A stretch of 64,000 bases of DNA from Falsiroseomonas sp051433165. GTDB taxonomy: Bacteria > Pseudomonadota > Alphaproteobacteria > Acetobacterales > Acetobacteraceae. Numbering within the stretch: the first letter of the stretch is position 1; every line of letters starts with the position of its first letter. A model generated the notes under the pieces. That model searched no databases. It was given only the letters and a program-made list of their open reading frames with translations, and was not told the DNA's origin. A program made the position numbers and the translations under genes. The stretch is from contig NZ_JBHMFS010000005.1 in assembly GCF_051433165.1 (NCBI RefSeq), forward strand, positions 62,001-126,000. The letters are read 5' to 3'. Shown here one piece after another: positions 23,520 through 32,373 of the stretch.

Positions 23520-26500
23520 TGGCTGGACCGGGAAGGACGCCGAAGCGCCGCCCGCGCGGCCTTTCCGGTGCGGCCGCGCTGGTGCTGGGGGCGCTGCTGG
23601 CCAGCCCGGCCCTGGCGCAGGACAGGGTGGGGGTTCGTGCCGGTGACCATCCCAGTTTCGGCCGGGTGGTGTTCGACTGGCCCGGCACTGTCGTCTACCG
23701 CGTTGAACAATCCGATGGCCGCGTCGTGCTGCACTTCGCCAGCCCCGCCGCCTTCGACCTGACCACGTTGCGCCGCCCGCCGCGCAACGTGCTGGGCGTG
23801 ACCACGGCAGCGGACAGCGCCGAGATCCGCCTCGCCCCGGGTGCCGCCATGCGCCATTTTCGGCTGGGCAACCGCGTGGTGGTGGATGTGCTGGATGCCG
23901 GGCGCACCGAATTCGGTGCTCCGGGCGGCAGGCCGGACCCCGCGCCGCGGCCGGCACCGCAGGTTGCGCCACGGGCCACGGGTCAGGCCCAGGCCCAGGC
24001 TACTTCGCGCCCGGCGGTAGGCGCCGTGGTGGCGGGCAGCGCGCAGGCCGGCGTCCCGCCCCAGGCTGCTCCAAGTAGGGCCGCGCCGCCGCCAGCCCGC
24101 GCCGCCATGCCCGCGACCTCGCCCTTCCAGCCCGCGACGCCGCCACCGGCCGAGGCCCCAGTGATTGTCGCCGCCGCACCGCTCGCGCCCGTGCAGGCGG
24201 AGCCGCTGGCTGCCCCGGCAGCCCGGCCCGCGCCACCACCCGCCCCGGCGCGCATCGCGGAGCCGGCCCCGGCCCCGACCCCGACCCCGGCCCCAGCCCC
24301 AGCCCCAGCCCCAGCCCCAGCCCCAGCCACCACCCTGTCGCCGGCCGAAAGCCAGCGCCCCGTCGCGGTGCGGTTGCAGCCCGGCCCCGTGATCAGCATC
24401 GCCGCCCCGGCGCAGGTCGGCGCGGCGCTGTTCCGGCGCGGCGGCATCTGGATGCTGGTGCTGGATACGCCGCTGCCGCTGGACTTGGCCGCGCTGCGCG
24501 GCAACCCGGCGCTCGCCGCCGCCGAGGCCTCCACCGGGCCGGAGGCGACGACGCTGCGCCTGCCCGCCGCCGGCCTGCCCACGCCGCGCCTGCGTCGGGA
24601 CGGCAATGCCTGGGTGCTGGACCAGCCGACCGGGGAGACCGGGCTGCGCGGCATCCTGCCCGAGATCGAGGCCGGTCCACCCACCCGCCTGCTGCTGCGC
24701 GCCGAACAGGCCGGCGGCAGCGTCTCCGTCCTCGACCCCGAGACCGGCACCGCGCTGCTGGTGGGCACCGTGCGGGGCGGGACGGAAGCGGTCACGCAAG
24801 GCCGGCGCGCCGCCCTGTTCGAATTGCTGCCGACGCGCCTCGGCGCCGCCATCCTGCCGCGTGCCGATACGGTGACGCTGCGCGCGCTGCCCGGCCGCTT
24901 CATGGCCGGCGCCGCGCCAGGGGCGGAGTTGGCGCTCGGCCCGGATGTGCCCGCTGCCGCCGCGGCCGCCGCGGCCATGACGCGCAGCTTCGACCTGCCG
25001 GCGGAGACTCTGGCGGGGCTGCAGGAACGGGTCCGCAACGCCACCAGCGCGGTGGCCGCCGCCGCCCCGCTCAGCCGCGGTGTGCCGCGCCTGCGAGTGG
25101 CGGAGGGGCTGCTGACGCTGGGCCTGCCGCAGGAAGCCCAGGCGATGGTGATGCTTGCGCTGCGGGAGGACCCGGCGCTGGCCGAACAGCCGCGCGCCCA
25201 CGCCCTGCACGGCGCCACGGCGCTGCTCAGTGGCCGTCTGGCGGAGGCGGTGGGCCTGGACCACCCCGGCCTGCCGCAGACCGATGAGATCGCGCTGTGG
25301 CGCGGCCTGCTGGCCGCGGCGCGGGGGCAGGAGGCGGCGCCCGCAGTCGCTGCCGGCCTGCCGCTGCTGCTGTCCTACCCGGCGCCGCTCCAGGCCCGGC
25401 TGGCGCCGCTCGCTGCGGAAGCCCTGGCGGCGGGCGGGGAGGGGGAGGCGGCGCGCCGCCTGCTCGCCACCCGCGACCAGGATGATCCCTCACTGGCCCT
25501 GGCCCTGGCTCGGGTGCTGGAGGCGGAAGGCGCGGTGGAGTCGGCGCTGGTCGCCTATGATGCGCTGGTGCGGGGCCGCGACCGCCGGGCGCGTGCCATT
25601 GCCATGCGACGCGCGGCGGAATTGCGCCTTTCAAAAGGTCTGATCGACGCGGCCGGCGCGGCGGCGGCGCTGGAAGCGACGCTGGCCGCCTGGCGCGGCG
25701 ATGCGCTGGAGACGGAGGGCCGTTCCCGCCTGGCGGAATTGCGCATGCTGGCCGGCGATGCGCGCGGCGCCTTCGACCTGCTGCGGGAGACGGCGGCGAT
25801 GTTCCCCGACCTCGCCGCCGGGCTGCGGACCCGCCAGGTGCAGGCACTGCTGGGCGCGCTGGATCGTTCGCCGCCGCTGGCCGCCGTGGTGCTGTACGAC
25901 GCCCATGCCGACATGCTGCCGCCCGGCGATGCGACGGAACAGGCGCTGGGTTCGCTGGCGGAACGCCTCGCAGCGCTGGACCTGCTGGACCGCGCCGGCC
26001 ATGTGCTGCGCGGCGCGGCGGAACGCGCCCCGGATGCGGAGGCGAAGGGCCGCATCGGCGCAAGGCTCGCCGGGCTCGCGCTGGGCGCCGGCGATGCGCG
26101 CGGCGCATTGAAGGCGCTGGAGGAGACGGGCGGATCGCAACTTTCCAGCAATCTCACACGGTCCCGTCTGCTGCTGAAGGCGCGCGCTCAGGCGCGGGCC
26201 GGGGAGGCGGATGAGGCGGTGGCCAGCTACCGTGAGGCCGGGCCGGCGGCAGCGGCCGAACTCGCCGTGCTGCTGGAGGAAAAGCAGGATTGGGCCGGCG
26301 CCGCGGCGGCGCTGCGCCAGCACCTGGCGAGCGTGGCCCCGCCCGCGCCGGCCCCGCTGGAGGAGGCGCTGAAGCCGGTGGTCGCGCGCATCGCCGCCTT
26401 GCTGACTCTGGCCGGCAACGAAGCCGGCCTTTCCGAACTGCGCGCGGAGGAACAGGCGCGGATGTCGGACGGCCCGCTTTCCGGCACCTTCAACCTGCTG

Positions 26501-26620
26501 ACGGCGGAGCGCGTGGCCGGGCTGTCGGACCTGCCGCGGCTCCAGCAGGAACTGGATGTCGCGCGCGGGCTGCCCGGCAGACTGGACGGGTTGCGGGCCG
26601 GGACCCCCATTACAAGGTAA
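23519..26620 (+). CDS. Large secreted repeat protein at the end of the flagellar/chemotaxis operon
   Basis: This 1033-residue protein has a signal peptide (to about residue 35, LLASPALAQ). Two related beta-rich segments suggest AMIN-like domains: GDHPSFGRVVFDWPGTVVYR with LGNRVVVDVLDAG, and later PVISIAAPAQVGAALFRRGG. Between them is an Ala/Pro linker with PAPAPAPAPAP (about residues 245-270). From about residue 490 the protein is helical and Ala/Leu-rich, like degenerate tetratricopeptide repeats (LRVAEGLLTLGLPQEAQAMV, AELRLSKGLIDAAGAAAALE). It follows cheZ without a gap and precedes a strong terminator. It may act in envelope or flagellar assembly; the function is not known. Confidence 0.8.
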   Translation: MAGPGRTPKRRPRGLSGAAALVLGALLASPALAQDRVGVRAGDHPSFGRVVFDWPGTVVYRVEQSDGRVVLHFASPAAFDLTTLRRPPRNVLGVTTAADSAEIRLAPGAAMRHFRLGNRVVVDVLDAGRTEFGAPGGRPDPAPRPAPQVAPRATGQAQAQATSRPAVGAVVAGSAQAGVPPQAAPSRAAPPPARAAMPATSPFQPATPPPAEAPVIVAAAPLAPVQAEPLAAPAARPAPPPAPARIAEPAPAPTPTPAPAPAPAPAPAPATTLSPAESQRPVAVRLQPGPVISIAAPAQVGAALFRRGGIWMLVLDTPLPLDLAALRGNPALAAAEASTGPEATTLRLPAAGLPTPRLRRDGNAWVLDQPTGETGLRGILPEIEAGPPTRLLLRAEQAGGSVSVLDPETGTALLVGTVRGGTEAVTQGRRAALFELLPTRLGAAILPRADTVTLRALPGRFMAGAAPGAELALGPDVPAAAAAAAAMTRSFDLPAETLAGLQERVRNATSAVAAAAPLSRGVPRLRVAEGLLTLGLPQEAQAMVMLALREDPALAEQPRAHALHGATALLSGRLAEAVGLDHPGLPQTDEIALWRGLLAAARGQEAAPAVAAGLPLLLSYPAPLQARLAPLAAEALAAGGEGEAARRLLATRDQDDPSLALALARVLEAEGAVESALVAYDALVRGRDRRARAIAMRRAAELRLSKGLIDAAGAAAALEATLAAWRGDALETEGRSRLAELRMLAGDARGAFDLLRETAAMFPDLAAGLRTRQVQALLGALDRSPPLAAVVLYDAHADMLPPGDATEQALGSLAERLAALDLLDRAGHVLRGAAERAPDAEAKGRIGARLAGLALGAGDARGALKALEETGGSQLSSNLTRSRLLLKARAQARAGEADEAVASYREAGPAAAAELAVLLEEKQDWAGAAAALRQHLASVAPPAPAPLEEALKPVVARIAALLTLAGNEAGLSELRAEEQARMSDGPLSGTFNLLTAERVAGLSDLPRLQQELDVARGLPGRLDGLRAGTPITR
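24264..24328 (+). repeat. Simple CCCCAG/CCCCGA repeat encoding a Pro-Ala linker
   Basis: A run of 6-bp units (mostly CCCCAG, preceded by CCCCGA/CCCCGG variants) encodes alternating Pro-Ala and Pro-Thr. It can vary in length by slippage without changing the frame. Confidence 0.85.
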
Positions 26621-26659
26621 TTTTCGCGCCCCCCCCCGGGGGGAGCCGGCAAAGCAGCC

Positions 26660-26692
26660 GGTCCCCCCCGGGGGGGGACCCACTTTTTTTTC
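26660..26692 (+). terminator. Strong Rho-independent terminator after the flagellar operon
   Basis: GGTCCCCCCC (26660-26669) and GGGGGGGACC (26671-26680) are perfectly complementary, and nine T follow at 26684-26692. It lies about 40 bases after the preceding stop. The surrounding 26628-26730 has several C or G runs of 7-10 bases. Confidence 0.78.
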
Positions 26693-26832
26693 GGCCTTTG
26701 GTCCCGAATTCGCTTGCGCCCCCCCCCGGTTTGCCGCATACCCCGCCGCCTTGACCCGATCTGCTTTGAACAGCCGCATTCCCGCGGCGAGCGATCATCC
26801 CGGTCATCTGCTGGCTGGAAGGAGCCCTTACC

Positions 26833-27285
26833 ATGGAAGCTCTCGTCCAACTGGGGATGGTCTCGGATCTCCCGAGCGACGCCCAGAATGATGAGAACCG
26901 CTCGGCGGAAACGAAGGACTACTTTGTCCATCGCAACGGCGTGCGTTATGCGGGAACGCATCTGATCATCGACCTGTGGGGGGCGACGAATCTCGACGAC
27001 CCCGACCATATCGACGCGGTGCTGCGCGAAGGCGCGCTGGCTACCGGCGCCACCATCCTGCACGGCCATTTCCACCACTTCTCTCCGAATGGTGGCGTGT
27101 CCGGCGTGTTGGTGCTGGCCGAGAGCCATGTGTCGATCCACACCTGGCCGGAGCGCGATTACGCCGCGCTGGACATCTTCGTCTGCGGCGAATGCGACCC
27201 CTACAAGGCGCTGCCGGCGCTGAAGAAGGGCTTCCTGGCGGAGCGCGTGCAGCTTGCCGAGCACAAGCGCGGCCTGATCGGCTGA
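26833..27285 (+). CDS. speD: S-adenosylmethionine decarboxylase proenzyme SpeD
   Basis: SpeD makes decarboxylated AdoMet, the aminopropyl donor for spermidine. The 150-residue protein shows the self-cleavage site ESHVSIHTWPE, where the Ser becomes the pyruvoyl cofactor, and the catalytic CGECDPYKAL. The ATG follows AAGGAGCCCTTACC. The N terminus is about 20 residues longer than short bacterial SpeD forms. speE follows, separated by hairpins. Confidence 0.95.
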   Translation: MEALVQLGMVSDLPSDAQNDENRSAETKDYFVHRNGVRYAGTHLIIDLWGATNLDDPDHIDAVLREGALATGATILHGHFHHFSPNGGVSGVLVLAESHVSIHTWPERDYAALDIFVCGECDPYKALPALKKGFLAERVQLAEHKRGLIG

Positions 27286-27313
27286 ACCCGGCCCTCAGGG
27301 CCGGATGGGTTTG

Positions 27314-27341
27314 GGGCGGGCCGCAGGGTCCGCCCTTTTTT
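27314..27341 (+). terminator. Terminator or attenuator hairpin between speD and speE
   Basis: GGGCGGGCC pairs with the GGGTCCGCCC side (GGGCGG with CCGCCC as the core stem) and six T follow at 27336-27341. It ends about 15 bases before the speE start. A second perfect stem (CCGGCCCT/AGGGCCGG) lies just upstream at about 27287-27304. Placement this close to speE suggests partial readthrough. Confidence 0.7.
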
Positions 27342-27356
27342 GCGCGCATGGGGTTG

Positions 27357-28229
27357 ATGATGACGACTGAGACCTGGGTGAACGAGACGCTTTATGCGGA
27401 ATGGGGCCAGCGCTTCCTGGTGAAGCGGGAACTGGCGCATGTGAAGTCTGACTTCCAGGACATCCGCATCTTCGAAAGCCACCTGCACGGCCGCGTCATG
27501 CTGCTGGATGGCGTGGTGCAGATTACGGAGGCGGATGAGTTCGTCTACCAGGAAATGCTCGCCCATGTGCCGCTGCTTGCGCATGGCGCGGCGAAGCGCG
27601 TGCTGATCATCGGCGCCGGCGATGGCGGCGTGCTGCGGCGCGTGTTGCAGCATCGCACGGTGGAGCGCGCCGTGATGGTGGAGATCGATGGCGAGGTGAT
27701 CCGCCTGGCGAAGGAACATCTGCCCGCCATCGGCGGCGATGCCTGGACCGACCCGCGCGCCACCGTCATCGTCGGCGACGGCATCGACCATGTGCGCACC
27801 GCGGAAGCCGGCAGCTACGACGTGATCATCGTCGACAGCACGGACCCGATCGGCGTCGGCGAAGTGCTGTTCACCGACGAGTTCTACGCGAACTGCGCCC
27901 GCATCCTGACGGAGCGCGGCCTGGTGGTTAACCAATGCGGCGTGCCCTTCATGCAGGCCGAGGAACTGCGCGAGACGTCGCTGCGCCGCGGGAAATTCTT
28001 TCCGGATGTCTTCGCCTATGTCGCCGCCGTGCCGACCTATGTCGGCGGCTTCATGACACTGGGCTGGGCGGCGAAGGATGCCGGCTGCCGCCAGGTGGTT
28101 CTGGCCGAGATCCGCCGCCGTGCGGATGTCGCGGGCGTGCTGGACACCACGCGCTACTGGACGCCGGAAATCCACCTCGGCGCCTTCAACCTGCCGCCCT
28201 ATATCGGCATGCACCTGCCGCGCGGGTAA
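27357..28229 (+). CDS. speE: Spermidine synthase SpeE
   Basis: SpeE transfers an aminopropyl group from decarboxylated AdoMet to putrescine. The protein has about 290 residues with the Rossmann motif IIGAGDGG, VMVEIDGEVIRLAKEHLP and the catalytic VDSTDPIGVGEVLF. Start codons at 27348, 27357 and 27360 are all in frame. GGGG at 27350-27353 favours 27357 or 27360. It ends 2 bases from the convergent gene at 28232. Confidence 0.94.
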   Translation: MMTTETWVNETLYAEWGQRFLVKRELAHVKSDFQDIRIFESHLHGRVMLLDGVVQITEADEFVYQEMLAHVPLLAHGAAKRVLIIGAGDGGVLRRVLQHRTVERAVMVEIDGEVIRLAKEHLPAIGGDAWTDPRATVIVGDGIDHVRTAEAGSYDVIIVDSTDPIGVGEVLFTDEFYANCARILTERGLVVNQCGVPFMQAEELRETSLRRGKFFPDVFAYVAAVPTYVGGFMTLGWAAKDAGCRQVVLAEIRRRADVAGVLDTTRYWTPEIHLGAFNLPPYIGMHLPRG

Positions 28230-28231
28230 GG

Positions 28232-29647
28232 TCAGGCCTCCACCGGCGGCGGCACGCGGTCACCCGGCTGCAACCCGCGCAGCCGGCGCTCGCAGAAGCG
28301 TTCGCCGAACACGTCGCGGAGCGAGGAGGCGATGGCGTTGCGCGCCGTCTCGAACTCCTTGCGCGCCGCGGCGTCATCGGCCTCGGCCAATGCGCGCGCC
28401 TCGGCGGAGCGGATGGTCGCGATTTCCTCGTTCAGCCGCTTGGCCGAATCCCGTGGCAACGCGCGGCCGGCGACATAGACCGCCTGGCTGATGCCGATCA
28501 GCGTGATGAGCTGGTCCGGCAGGGTGAAATTCTCCAGGTCGCCGGTGCCGCTGACCACCAGGGCGATCGCGGCGAACAGGCTGAACAGCAGCGCCTGCAC
28601 CCGCGTCACGTCGATCTCGCCATCCGATTCCACCAGGTCCGTCCAGCGCGGCAGGCGCGGCGTCGGATCCAGCACGCCGGTACCGAGCAGCCAGAGCCGG
28701 TTCGCCGTGTGCATGACGGACCCCTCCGTCAGCCGCGCAAGGGTGGACCCGGTCAGCGTCACGCCCAGCAGCGTGAGCACGGAGGTGGAAAGGTTCGGCA
28801 TTTCCCCCGTGCGGCCCATGACATAGGCATAGACCCCGGCAAGAACGAGGGTGAACAGCAGCACCTGGAAGCGCGACAGGCTGCAAAAACCGAAGCTGTC
28901 CTGCGCGATCACGGTCGGCCGCAGCGCATAGGCGAAGGCGCCGGGCGCGCCGGCACCCAGCAGGCGGCGGCTGTGCTCATATTGCCGCGCATGGATTCGC
29001 GAAGCCGCAAAGGCCAGCGTCAGATAGGCGGCCAGCACGGTCAGCAACCCAGCCGTGGTGGACAGGCGCAGGGTGGAGACGAAAAGCGGTTGGCGCGCAT
29101 AGACGCGCAGCTCCCGCCCACTGGCGCGCAGTGGGCTGGCATCCGCCTGCGTCGGGTCCAGGCAGAGGAACAGCACCACCTGCCAGGAGGATGGCCACCA
29201 GCCACGGTCAATCGCCGGGAAAAGGGCGGAGACGGTGGTCGCGTCATCATCCGGTGATGGCGGCAGCACCGTGCCGCGCTGGAGATGGCTCTCGCGCAGA
29301 TCGACCGGGGAGATGCCGTCGGGGTAGATCACCGCTTCGAAGAAGGCATTGCGCCACTCCAACGGGGTCAGCCATGGCGGCCGCGCCACGGTGATCTCCA
29401 GCGTCGGTACGGCCTTGGAGGTCTGCCGCACCGGCCGCAGGGGCAGCGACGGTGCGCTGGTATTCAGATGGCGGGCCACATCCTCCATCATCATGAAGCC
29501 GGACCCGACGCGCCAGGGCTCGTCCCGCGGCACCGGGGGGCTGCACTGGATGGCGCGGGACAGCGGCTGCGCCTGCCCAGGTGCGGTCCAGAGGAGGCCC
29601 AGCAGCAGTATGGCAATGAAACCGCGCAGCATGGCCCGTCTCCGCAA
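28232..29647 (-). CDS. Uncharacterised multi-span membrane protein
   Basis: This 471-residue protein has an N-terminal signal or span (FIAILLLGLLW), a periplasmic-like domain up to about residue 185, then about five membrane spans. Two parallel segments, LSRFQVLLFTLVLAGVYAYV and VTRVQALLFSLFAAIALVVS, look like an internal duplication. LITLIGISQAVYVAGRAL follows. The last 80 residues are charged and helical (EEIATIRSAEARALAEADDA). I do not recognise the family. It interrupts the flagellar region and ends almost at the speE stop. Confidence 0.7.
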   Translation of the reverse strand: MRRRAMLRGFIAILLLGLLWTAPGQAQPLSRAIQCSPPVPRDEPWRVGSGFMMMEDVARHLNTSAPSLPLRPVRQTSKAVPTLEITVARPPWLTPLEWRNAFFEAVIYPDGISPVDLRESHLQRGTVLPPSPDDDATTVSALFPAIDRGWWPSSWQVVLFLCLDPTQADASPLRASGRELRVYARQPLFVSTLRLSTTAGLLTVLAAYLTLAFAASRIHARQYEHSRRLLGAGAPGAFAYALRPTVIAQDSFGFCSLSRFQVLLFTLVLAGVYAYVMGRTGEMPNLSTSVLTLLGVTLTGSTLARLTEGSVMHTANRLWLLGTGVLDPTPRLPRWTDLVESDGEIDVTRVQALLFSLFAAIALVVSGTGDLENFTLPDQLITLIGISQAVYVAGRALPRDSAKRLNEEIATIRSAEARALAEADDAAARKEFETARNAIASSLRDVFGERFCERRLRGLQPGDRVPPPVEA

Positions 29648-29725
29648 CCCCGCCGGGACCGTGCGGCCGCAGTCACAACCTGCGCAACAGGTATTCGGTT
29701 TCGCCCATTTCAGTGCGGCGTGGGT

Positions 29726-30448
29726 TCAGCTTGGGGCGAAGCCCTGCACCAGGCTGCCCGCGATCAGCCGCCAGCCATCCACCAGCACGAAGAAGGCCAG
29801 TTTGAAGGGCAGCGCCACGATGGTCGGCGGCAGCATCATCATGCCCAGCGACATCAGCAGGCTGGCGGCGACGAGGTCGATCACCAGGAAGGGCAGGAAG
29901 ATCAGGAAGCCGATCTCGAAGGCGCGGCGCAGCTCACTCACCATGAAGGCGGGCGTCAGCACCCTCCAGGGCGCCTGTGCCGCATCCGACATCGGCAGGT
30001 TGGCGAGGTCGAGGAACAGCGCCAGATCGGAATCGCGCACCTGGGCGGCCATGAAGCGGCGGAACGGCTCGGCCGCGGCCTGCAGCCCCTCCAGCTCCCC
30101 GATCGTGCCGGCGGCCATGGGCCGCAGGCCCTGTTCCCAGGATTGCATCAGGGCGGGCTCCATGACGAACAGGGTCAGGAACAGCGCCAGGCCGATCAGC
30201 ACCGGGTTGGGCGGGATGGATGGCGCGCCGATGGCGCTGCGCAGCAGGGCCAGGACGATGACGATCCGGGCGAAGGCCGTCATCATCACGATCAGCGACG
30301 GCGCCAGGGACAGCAGCCCGATCAGCGCGGTGAACTGGATCAGCCGCGCGGTGGTGCCGGATTGCCCCGCGCCGAGATCGAGGTTGAGGCTCTGGCCGAG
30401 CGCCACCCCCGGCAGCAGCACCAGCAGCAGGACCAGAAGCCGGGTCAT
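29726..30448 (-). CDS. fliP: Flagellar export protein FliP
   Basis: FliP is a core subunit of the flagellar type III export gate. The 240-residue protein has a signal peptide (to about residue 19, GVALGQ) and hydrophobic spans. The FliP blocks are MMTAFARIVIVLALLRSAIG, LTPAFMVSELRRAFEIGFLI and LPFLVIDLVAASLLMSLGM. The ATG overlaps the fliO stop by 4 bases. Confidence 0.96.
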   Translation of the reverse strand: MTRLLVLLLVLLPGVALGQSLNLDLGAGQSGTTARLIQFTALIGLLSLAPSLIVMMTAFARIVIVLALLRSAIGAPSIPPNPVLIGLALFLTLFVMEPALMQSWEQGLRPMAAGTIGELEGLQAAAEPFRRFMAAQVRDSDLALFLDLANLPMSDAAQAPWRVLTPAFMVSELRRAFEIGFLIFLPFLVIDLVAASLLMSLGMMMLPPTIVALPFKLAFFVLVDGWRLIAGSLVQGFAPS

Positions 30449-30744
30449 CGCCTAACCTCCGGCGGCACTTCGTCCGGCGGCCCCTCTGGCGGCAGCCAGC
30501 CGAGCGACACATCCTGCGCGCCGCCGGTCACCAGCAGCAGGCGGCGATTGTCGCAGCGCAGCAGCAGCAGGCGGCGGCGGCCATCAAGTTGCAGGCTTTC
30601 CTCGATGGCGAGGTGGCGGCCGGCCCGCTGCCCGATGCCGGCCGCCCGCGCCGCGCGCCCGGCCAGCAGCAGCGCCGCCAGCACCGCGAGCATGGCGGCG
30701 GCGGCGGTCAATCCGGCGGTGATGAGGCTTGCGGTCTCGGTCAT
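30445..30744 (-). CDS. fliO: Flagellar biosynthesis protein FliO
   Basis: This small protein of 99 residues has one membrane span (about 8-29) followed by a cytoplasmic domain LAIEESLQLDGRRRLLLLRC and RRLLLVTGG, the pattern of FliO, which assists FliP assembly. The ATG at 30744 has GGGGACAGG directly upstream and is preferred over an upstream in-frame ATG at 30765. It overlaps fliP by 4 bases. Confidence 0.85.
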   Translation of the reverse strand: MTETASLITAGLTAAAAMLAVLAALLLAGRAARAAGIGQRAGRHLAIEESLQLDGRRRLLLLRCDNRRLLLVTGGAQDVSLGWLPPEGPPDEVPPEVRR

Positions 30745-30789
30745 CCTGTCCCCCGCGCGCCGCATCCTGCGGCCCGCAACAACACCTGC

Positions 30790-31041
30790 TCAGCCGCGGG
30801 CCACCTGAGCGGTCAGCTCGTTCACCTGGCGCAGCAGCGCCTCCAGCGCCGGGCGCAGCATCCGGGCTTCCTCCACCCCGAGGGCAAGCACGGCGGCACA
30901 GAGCGCCGTGGCGTCGCGATCCAGGCCCTCGAGGTCCACCCGGCGCCCGCCCTCCACCAGCGCACGCGCGACCAGCACGGTGCCGCCCATCGATTCGATG
31001 GCGGCATGCACGGCCTCGGCATGGGTGGCGGTATGGGGCAT
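30790..31041 (-). CDS. Small uncharacterised protein of the flagellar locus
   Basis: From the ATG at 31041 this protein has 83 residues; the frame is open to an ATG at 31125. It is helical and acidic to neutral (EAVHAAIESMGGTVLVARAL, RPALEALLRQVNELTAQVA), with no span or known motif. It lies between fliO and the divergent flgB, and a flagellar role is inferred only from that. The start is uncertain. Confidence 0.5.
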   Translation of the reverse strand: MPHTATHAEAVHAAIESMGGTVLVARALVEGGRRVDLEGLDRDATALCAAVLALGVEEARMLRPALEALLRQVNELTAQVARG

Positions 31042-31148
31042 GGCCGCAATCTGGCAGGCCGGGGTGAAGGATTCCTCAACGCCGCGGGCGGGATGAACCA
31101 GCGGCGGCGGAAACCCTTCCTTCATGCCCTGCGGGCCAGAATGGGCGC

Positions 31149-31577
31149 ATGGAAGCCCTGACCTCCACCTCCAGCCGCCCCGCTCCGGCCGCGCGCGCGG
31201 CCAGCCCGCTCGACCTTGCCGCGAGGCGGGTGAGCTGGCTCGACAGCCGGCAGGCGGTGCTGGCGCGGAACATCGCCAATGCCGATACGCCGAACTACCG
31301 GCCGCATGATCTGCTGCCCTTCGCGCGGCACCTGGCCGCGGCGCTGCCGCCCGACATGGCGCGCACCGCGCCGGCGCATCTGCCCCCCCGCGGCGGCAAT
31401 CGCGCGGCCGCGCCGGAGGACCGACTGGTGGCGGAGGCGGTGCCGGATGGCAACGCCGTGTCGCTGGACCGCGAGGCGGTGCGGATGGCGGAGACGGATA
31501 CGGCGCATGCGCTCGCCATGGCCGTGCATCGCAGCTTCATGGGCATGTTCCGCCTGGCAATCGGCCGTCAGGGCTGA
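31149..31577 (+). CDS. flgB: Flagellar proximal rod protein FlgB
   Basis: This 142-residue rod protein carries the rod motif SRQAVLARNIANADTPNYRP and the C-terminal helix AHALAMAVHRSFMGMFRLAI. It begins the plus-strand operon flgB-flgC-fliE-fliQ-fliR-flhB. The N-terminal 25 residues are low-complexity Ser/Ala. Confidence 0.93.
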   Translation: MEALTSTSSRPAPAARAASPLDLAARRVSWLDSRQAVLARNIANADTPNYRPHDLLPFARHLAAALPPDMARTAPAHLPPRGGNRAAAPEDRLVAEAVPDGNAVSLDREAVRMAETDTAHALAMAVHRSFMGMFRLAIGRQG

Positions 31578-31603
31578 AGCCGGCGTCTGGAGGAGGACAG
31601 GGT

Positions 31604-32011
31604 ATGGATCTCGATCGGGCGCTTCGCATCTCCGCCGCCGGCATGGCCGCGCAATCGACGCGGCTGCGGGTGGTGGCCGAAAACCTGGCCAACCGCGACA
31701 GCACCGGTGAGTCGGCGGGTGCCGACCCTTATCGCCGCCGCACCGTCAGCTTCGCCAATCGGCTGGACCGGTCGCTGGGGGCGGAGGTTGTGGGCGTGTC
31801 ACGCATCGGCACCGAGCCGGGCGACTTCCCCACCCGCTTCGACCCCGCGCACCCGGCCGCCGATGACCGCGGCTACGTCAAGCTGCCCAATGTGAACAGC
31901 GTGGTGGAGGTGATGGACATGCGGGAGGCGCAGCGCAGCTACAGCGCCAACCTCTCGGTCCTTGAGACCACGCGCGGCATGTTGACCCGCGCCATCGAGG
32001 CGCTGCGCTGA
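31604..32011 (+). CDS. flgC: Flagellar proximal rod protein FlgC
   Basis: This 135-residue rod protein has ALRISAAGMAAQSTRLRVVA at the N terminus, YVKLPNVNSVVEVMDMREAQ in the core and YSANLSVLETTRGMLTRAIE at the end, all typical of FlgC. GGAGGA precedes the ATG. The stop shares one base with the fliE ATG. Confidence 0.95.
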   Translation: MDLDRALRISAAGMAAQSTRLRVVAENLANRDSTGESAGADPYRRRTVSFANRLDRSLGAEVVGVSRIGTEPGDFPTRFDPAHPAADDRGYVKLPNVNSVVEVMDMREAQRSYSANLSVLETTRGMLTRAIEALR

Positions 32012-32319
32012 TGGCCATTGGGGCGGCTCAGGCCGCGGCGGCCTATGCCTCGGCCGGCGCCGGCCGCGCCCCCGCGATTGGCGCCGAGGCGGCCGGCGGG
32101 GAGGCTGGTTTCGGCGCGGCGCTGAGCCGGGCGATGGAGGCCGGCGTGCAGGTCGGCCGCAGCGCCGATGCCGCCTCGACCCAGGCGCTGATGGGCCAGG
32201 GCAGCGTCTCCGACGCCGTGCTCAGCATCTCCCGCGCCGAGCTGGCCCTGCAGACCGCCGTCTCGCTGCGCGACCGCGTGGTGTCGGCGTACCAGGAAGT
32301 CATGCGGATGCCGATCTGA
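32011..32319 (+). CDS. fliE: Flagellar hook-basal body protein FliE
   Basis: FliE joins the MS ring to the rod. The 102-residue protein has the C-terminal FliE pattern AVLSISRAELALQTAVSLRD and VVSAYQEVMRMPI. The N terminus is Ala/Gly-rich. It starts at the last base of the flgC stop. Confidence 0.93.
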   Translation: MAIGAAQAAAAYASAGAGRAPAIGAEAAGGEAGFGAALSRAMEAGVQVGRSADAASTQALMGQGSVSDAVLSISRAELALQTAVSLRDRVVSAYQEVMRMPI

Positions 32320-32373
32320 GGCACCGCGCCACAAGGCCCCTCGGGGCGTGATCGCTTGGCCAGGAGGGCCTCG

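Noticed and set aside
26610..26834. Short frames in the C/G-run region after the large secreted protein
   Set aside because: They consist of homopolymer translations (Pro/Gly runs) and overlap a terminator.
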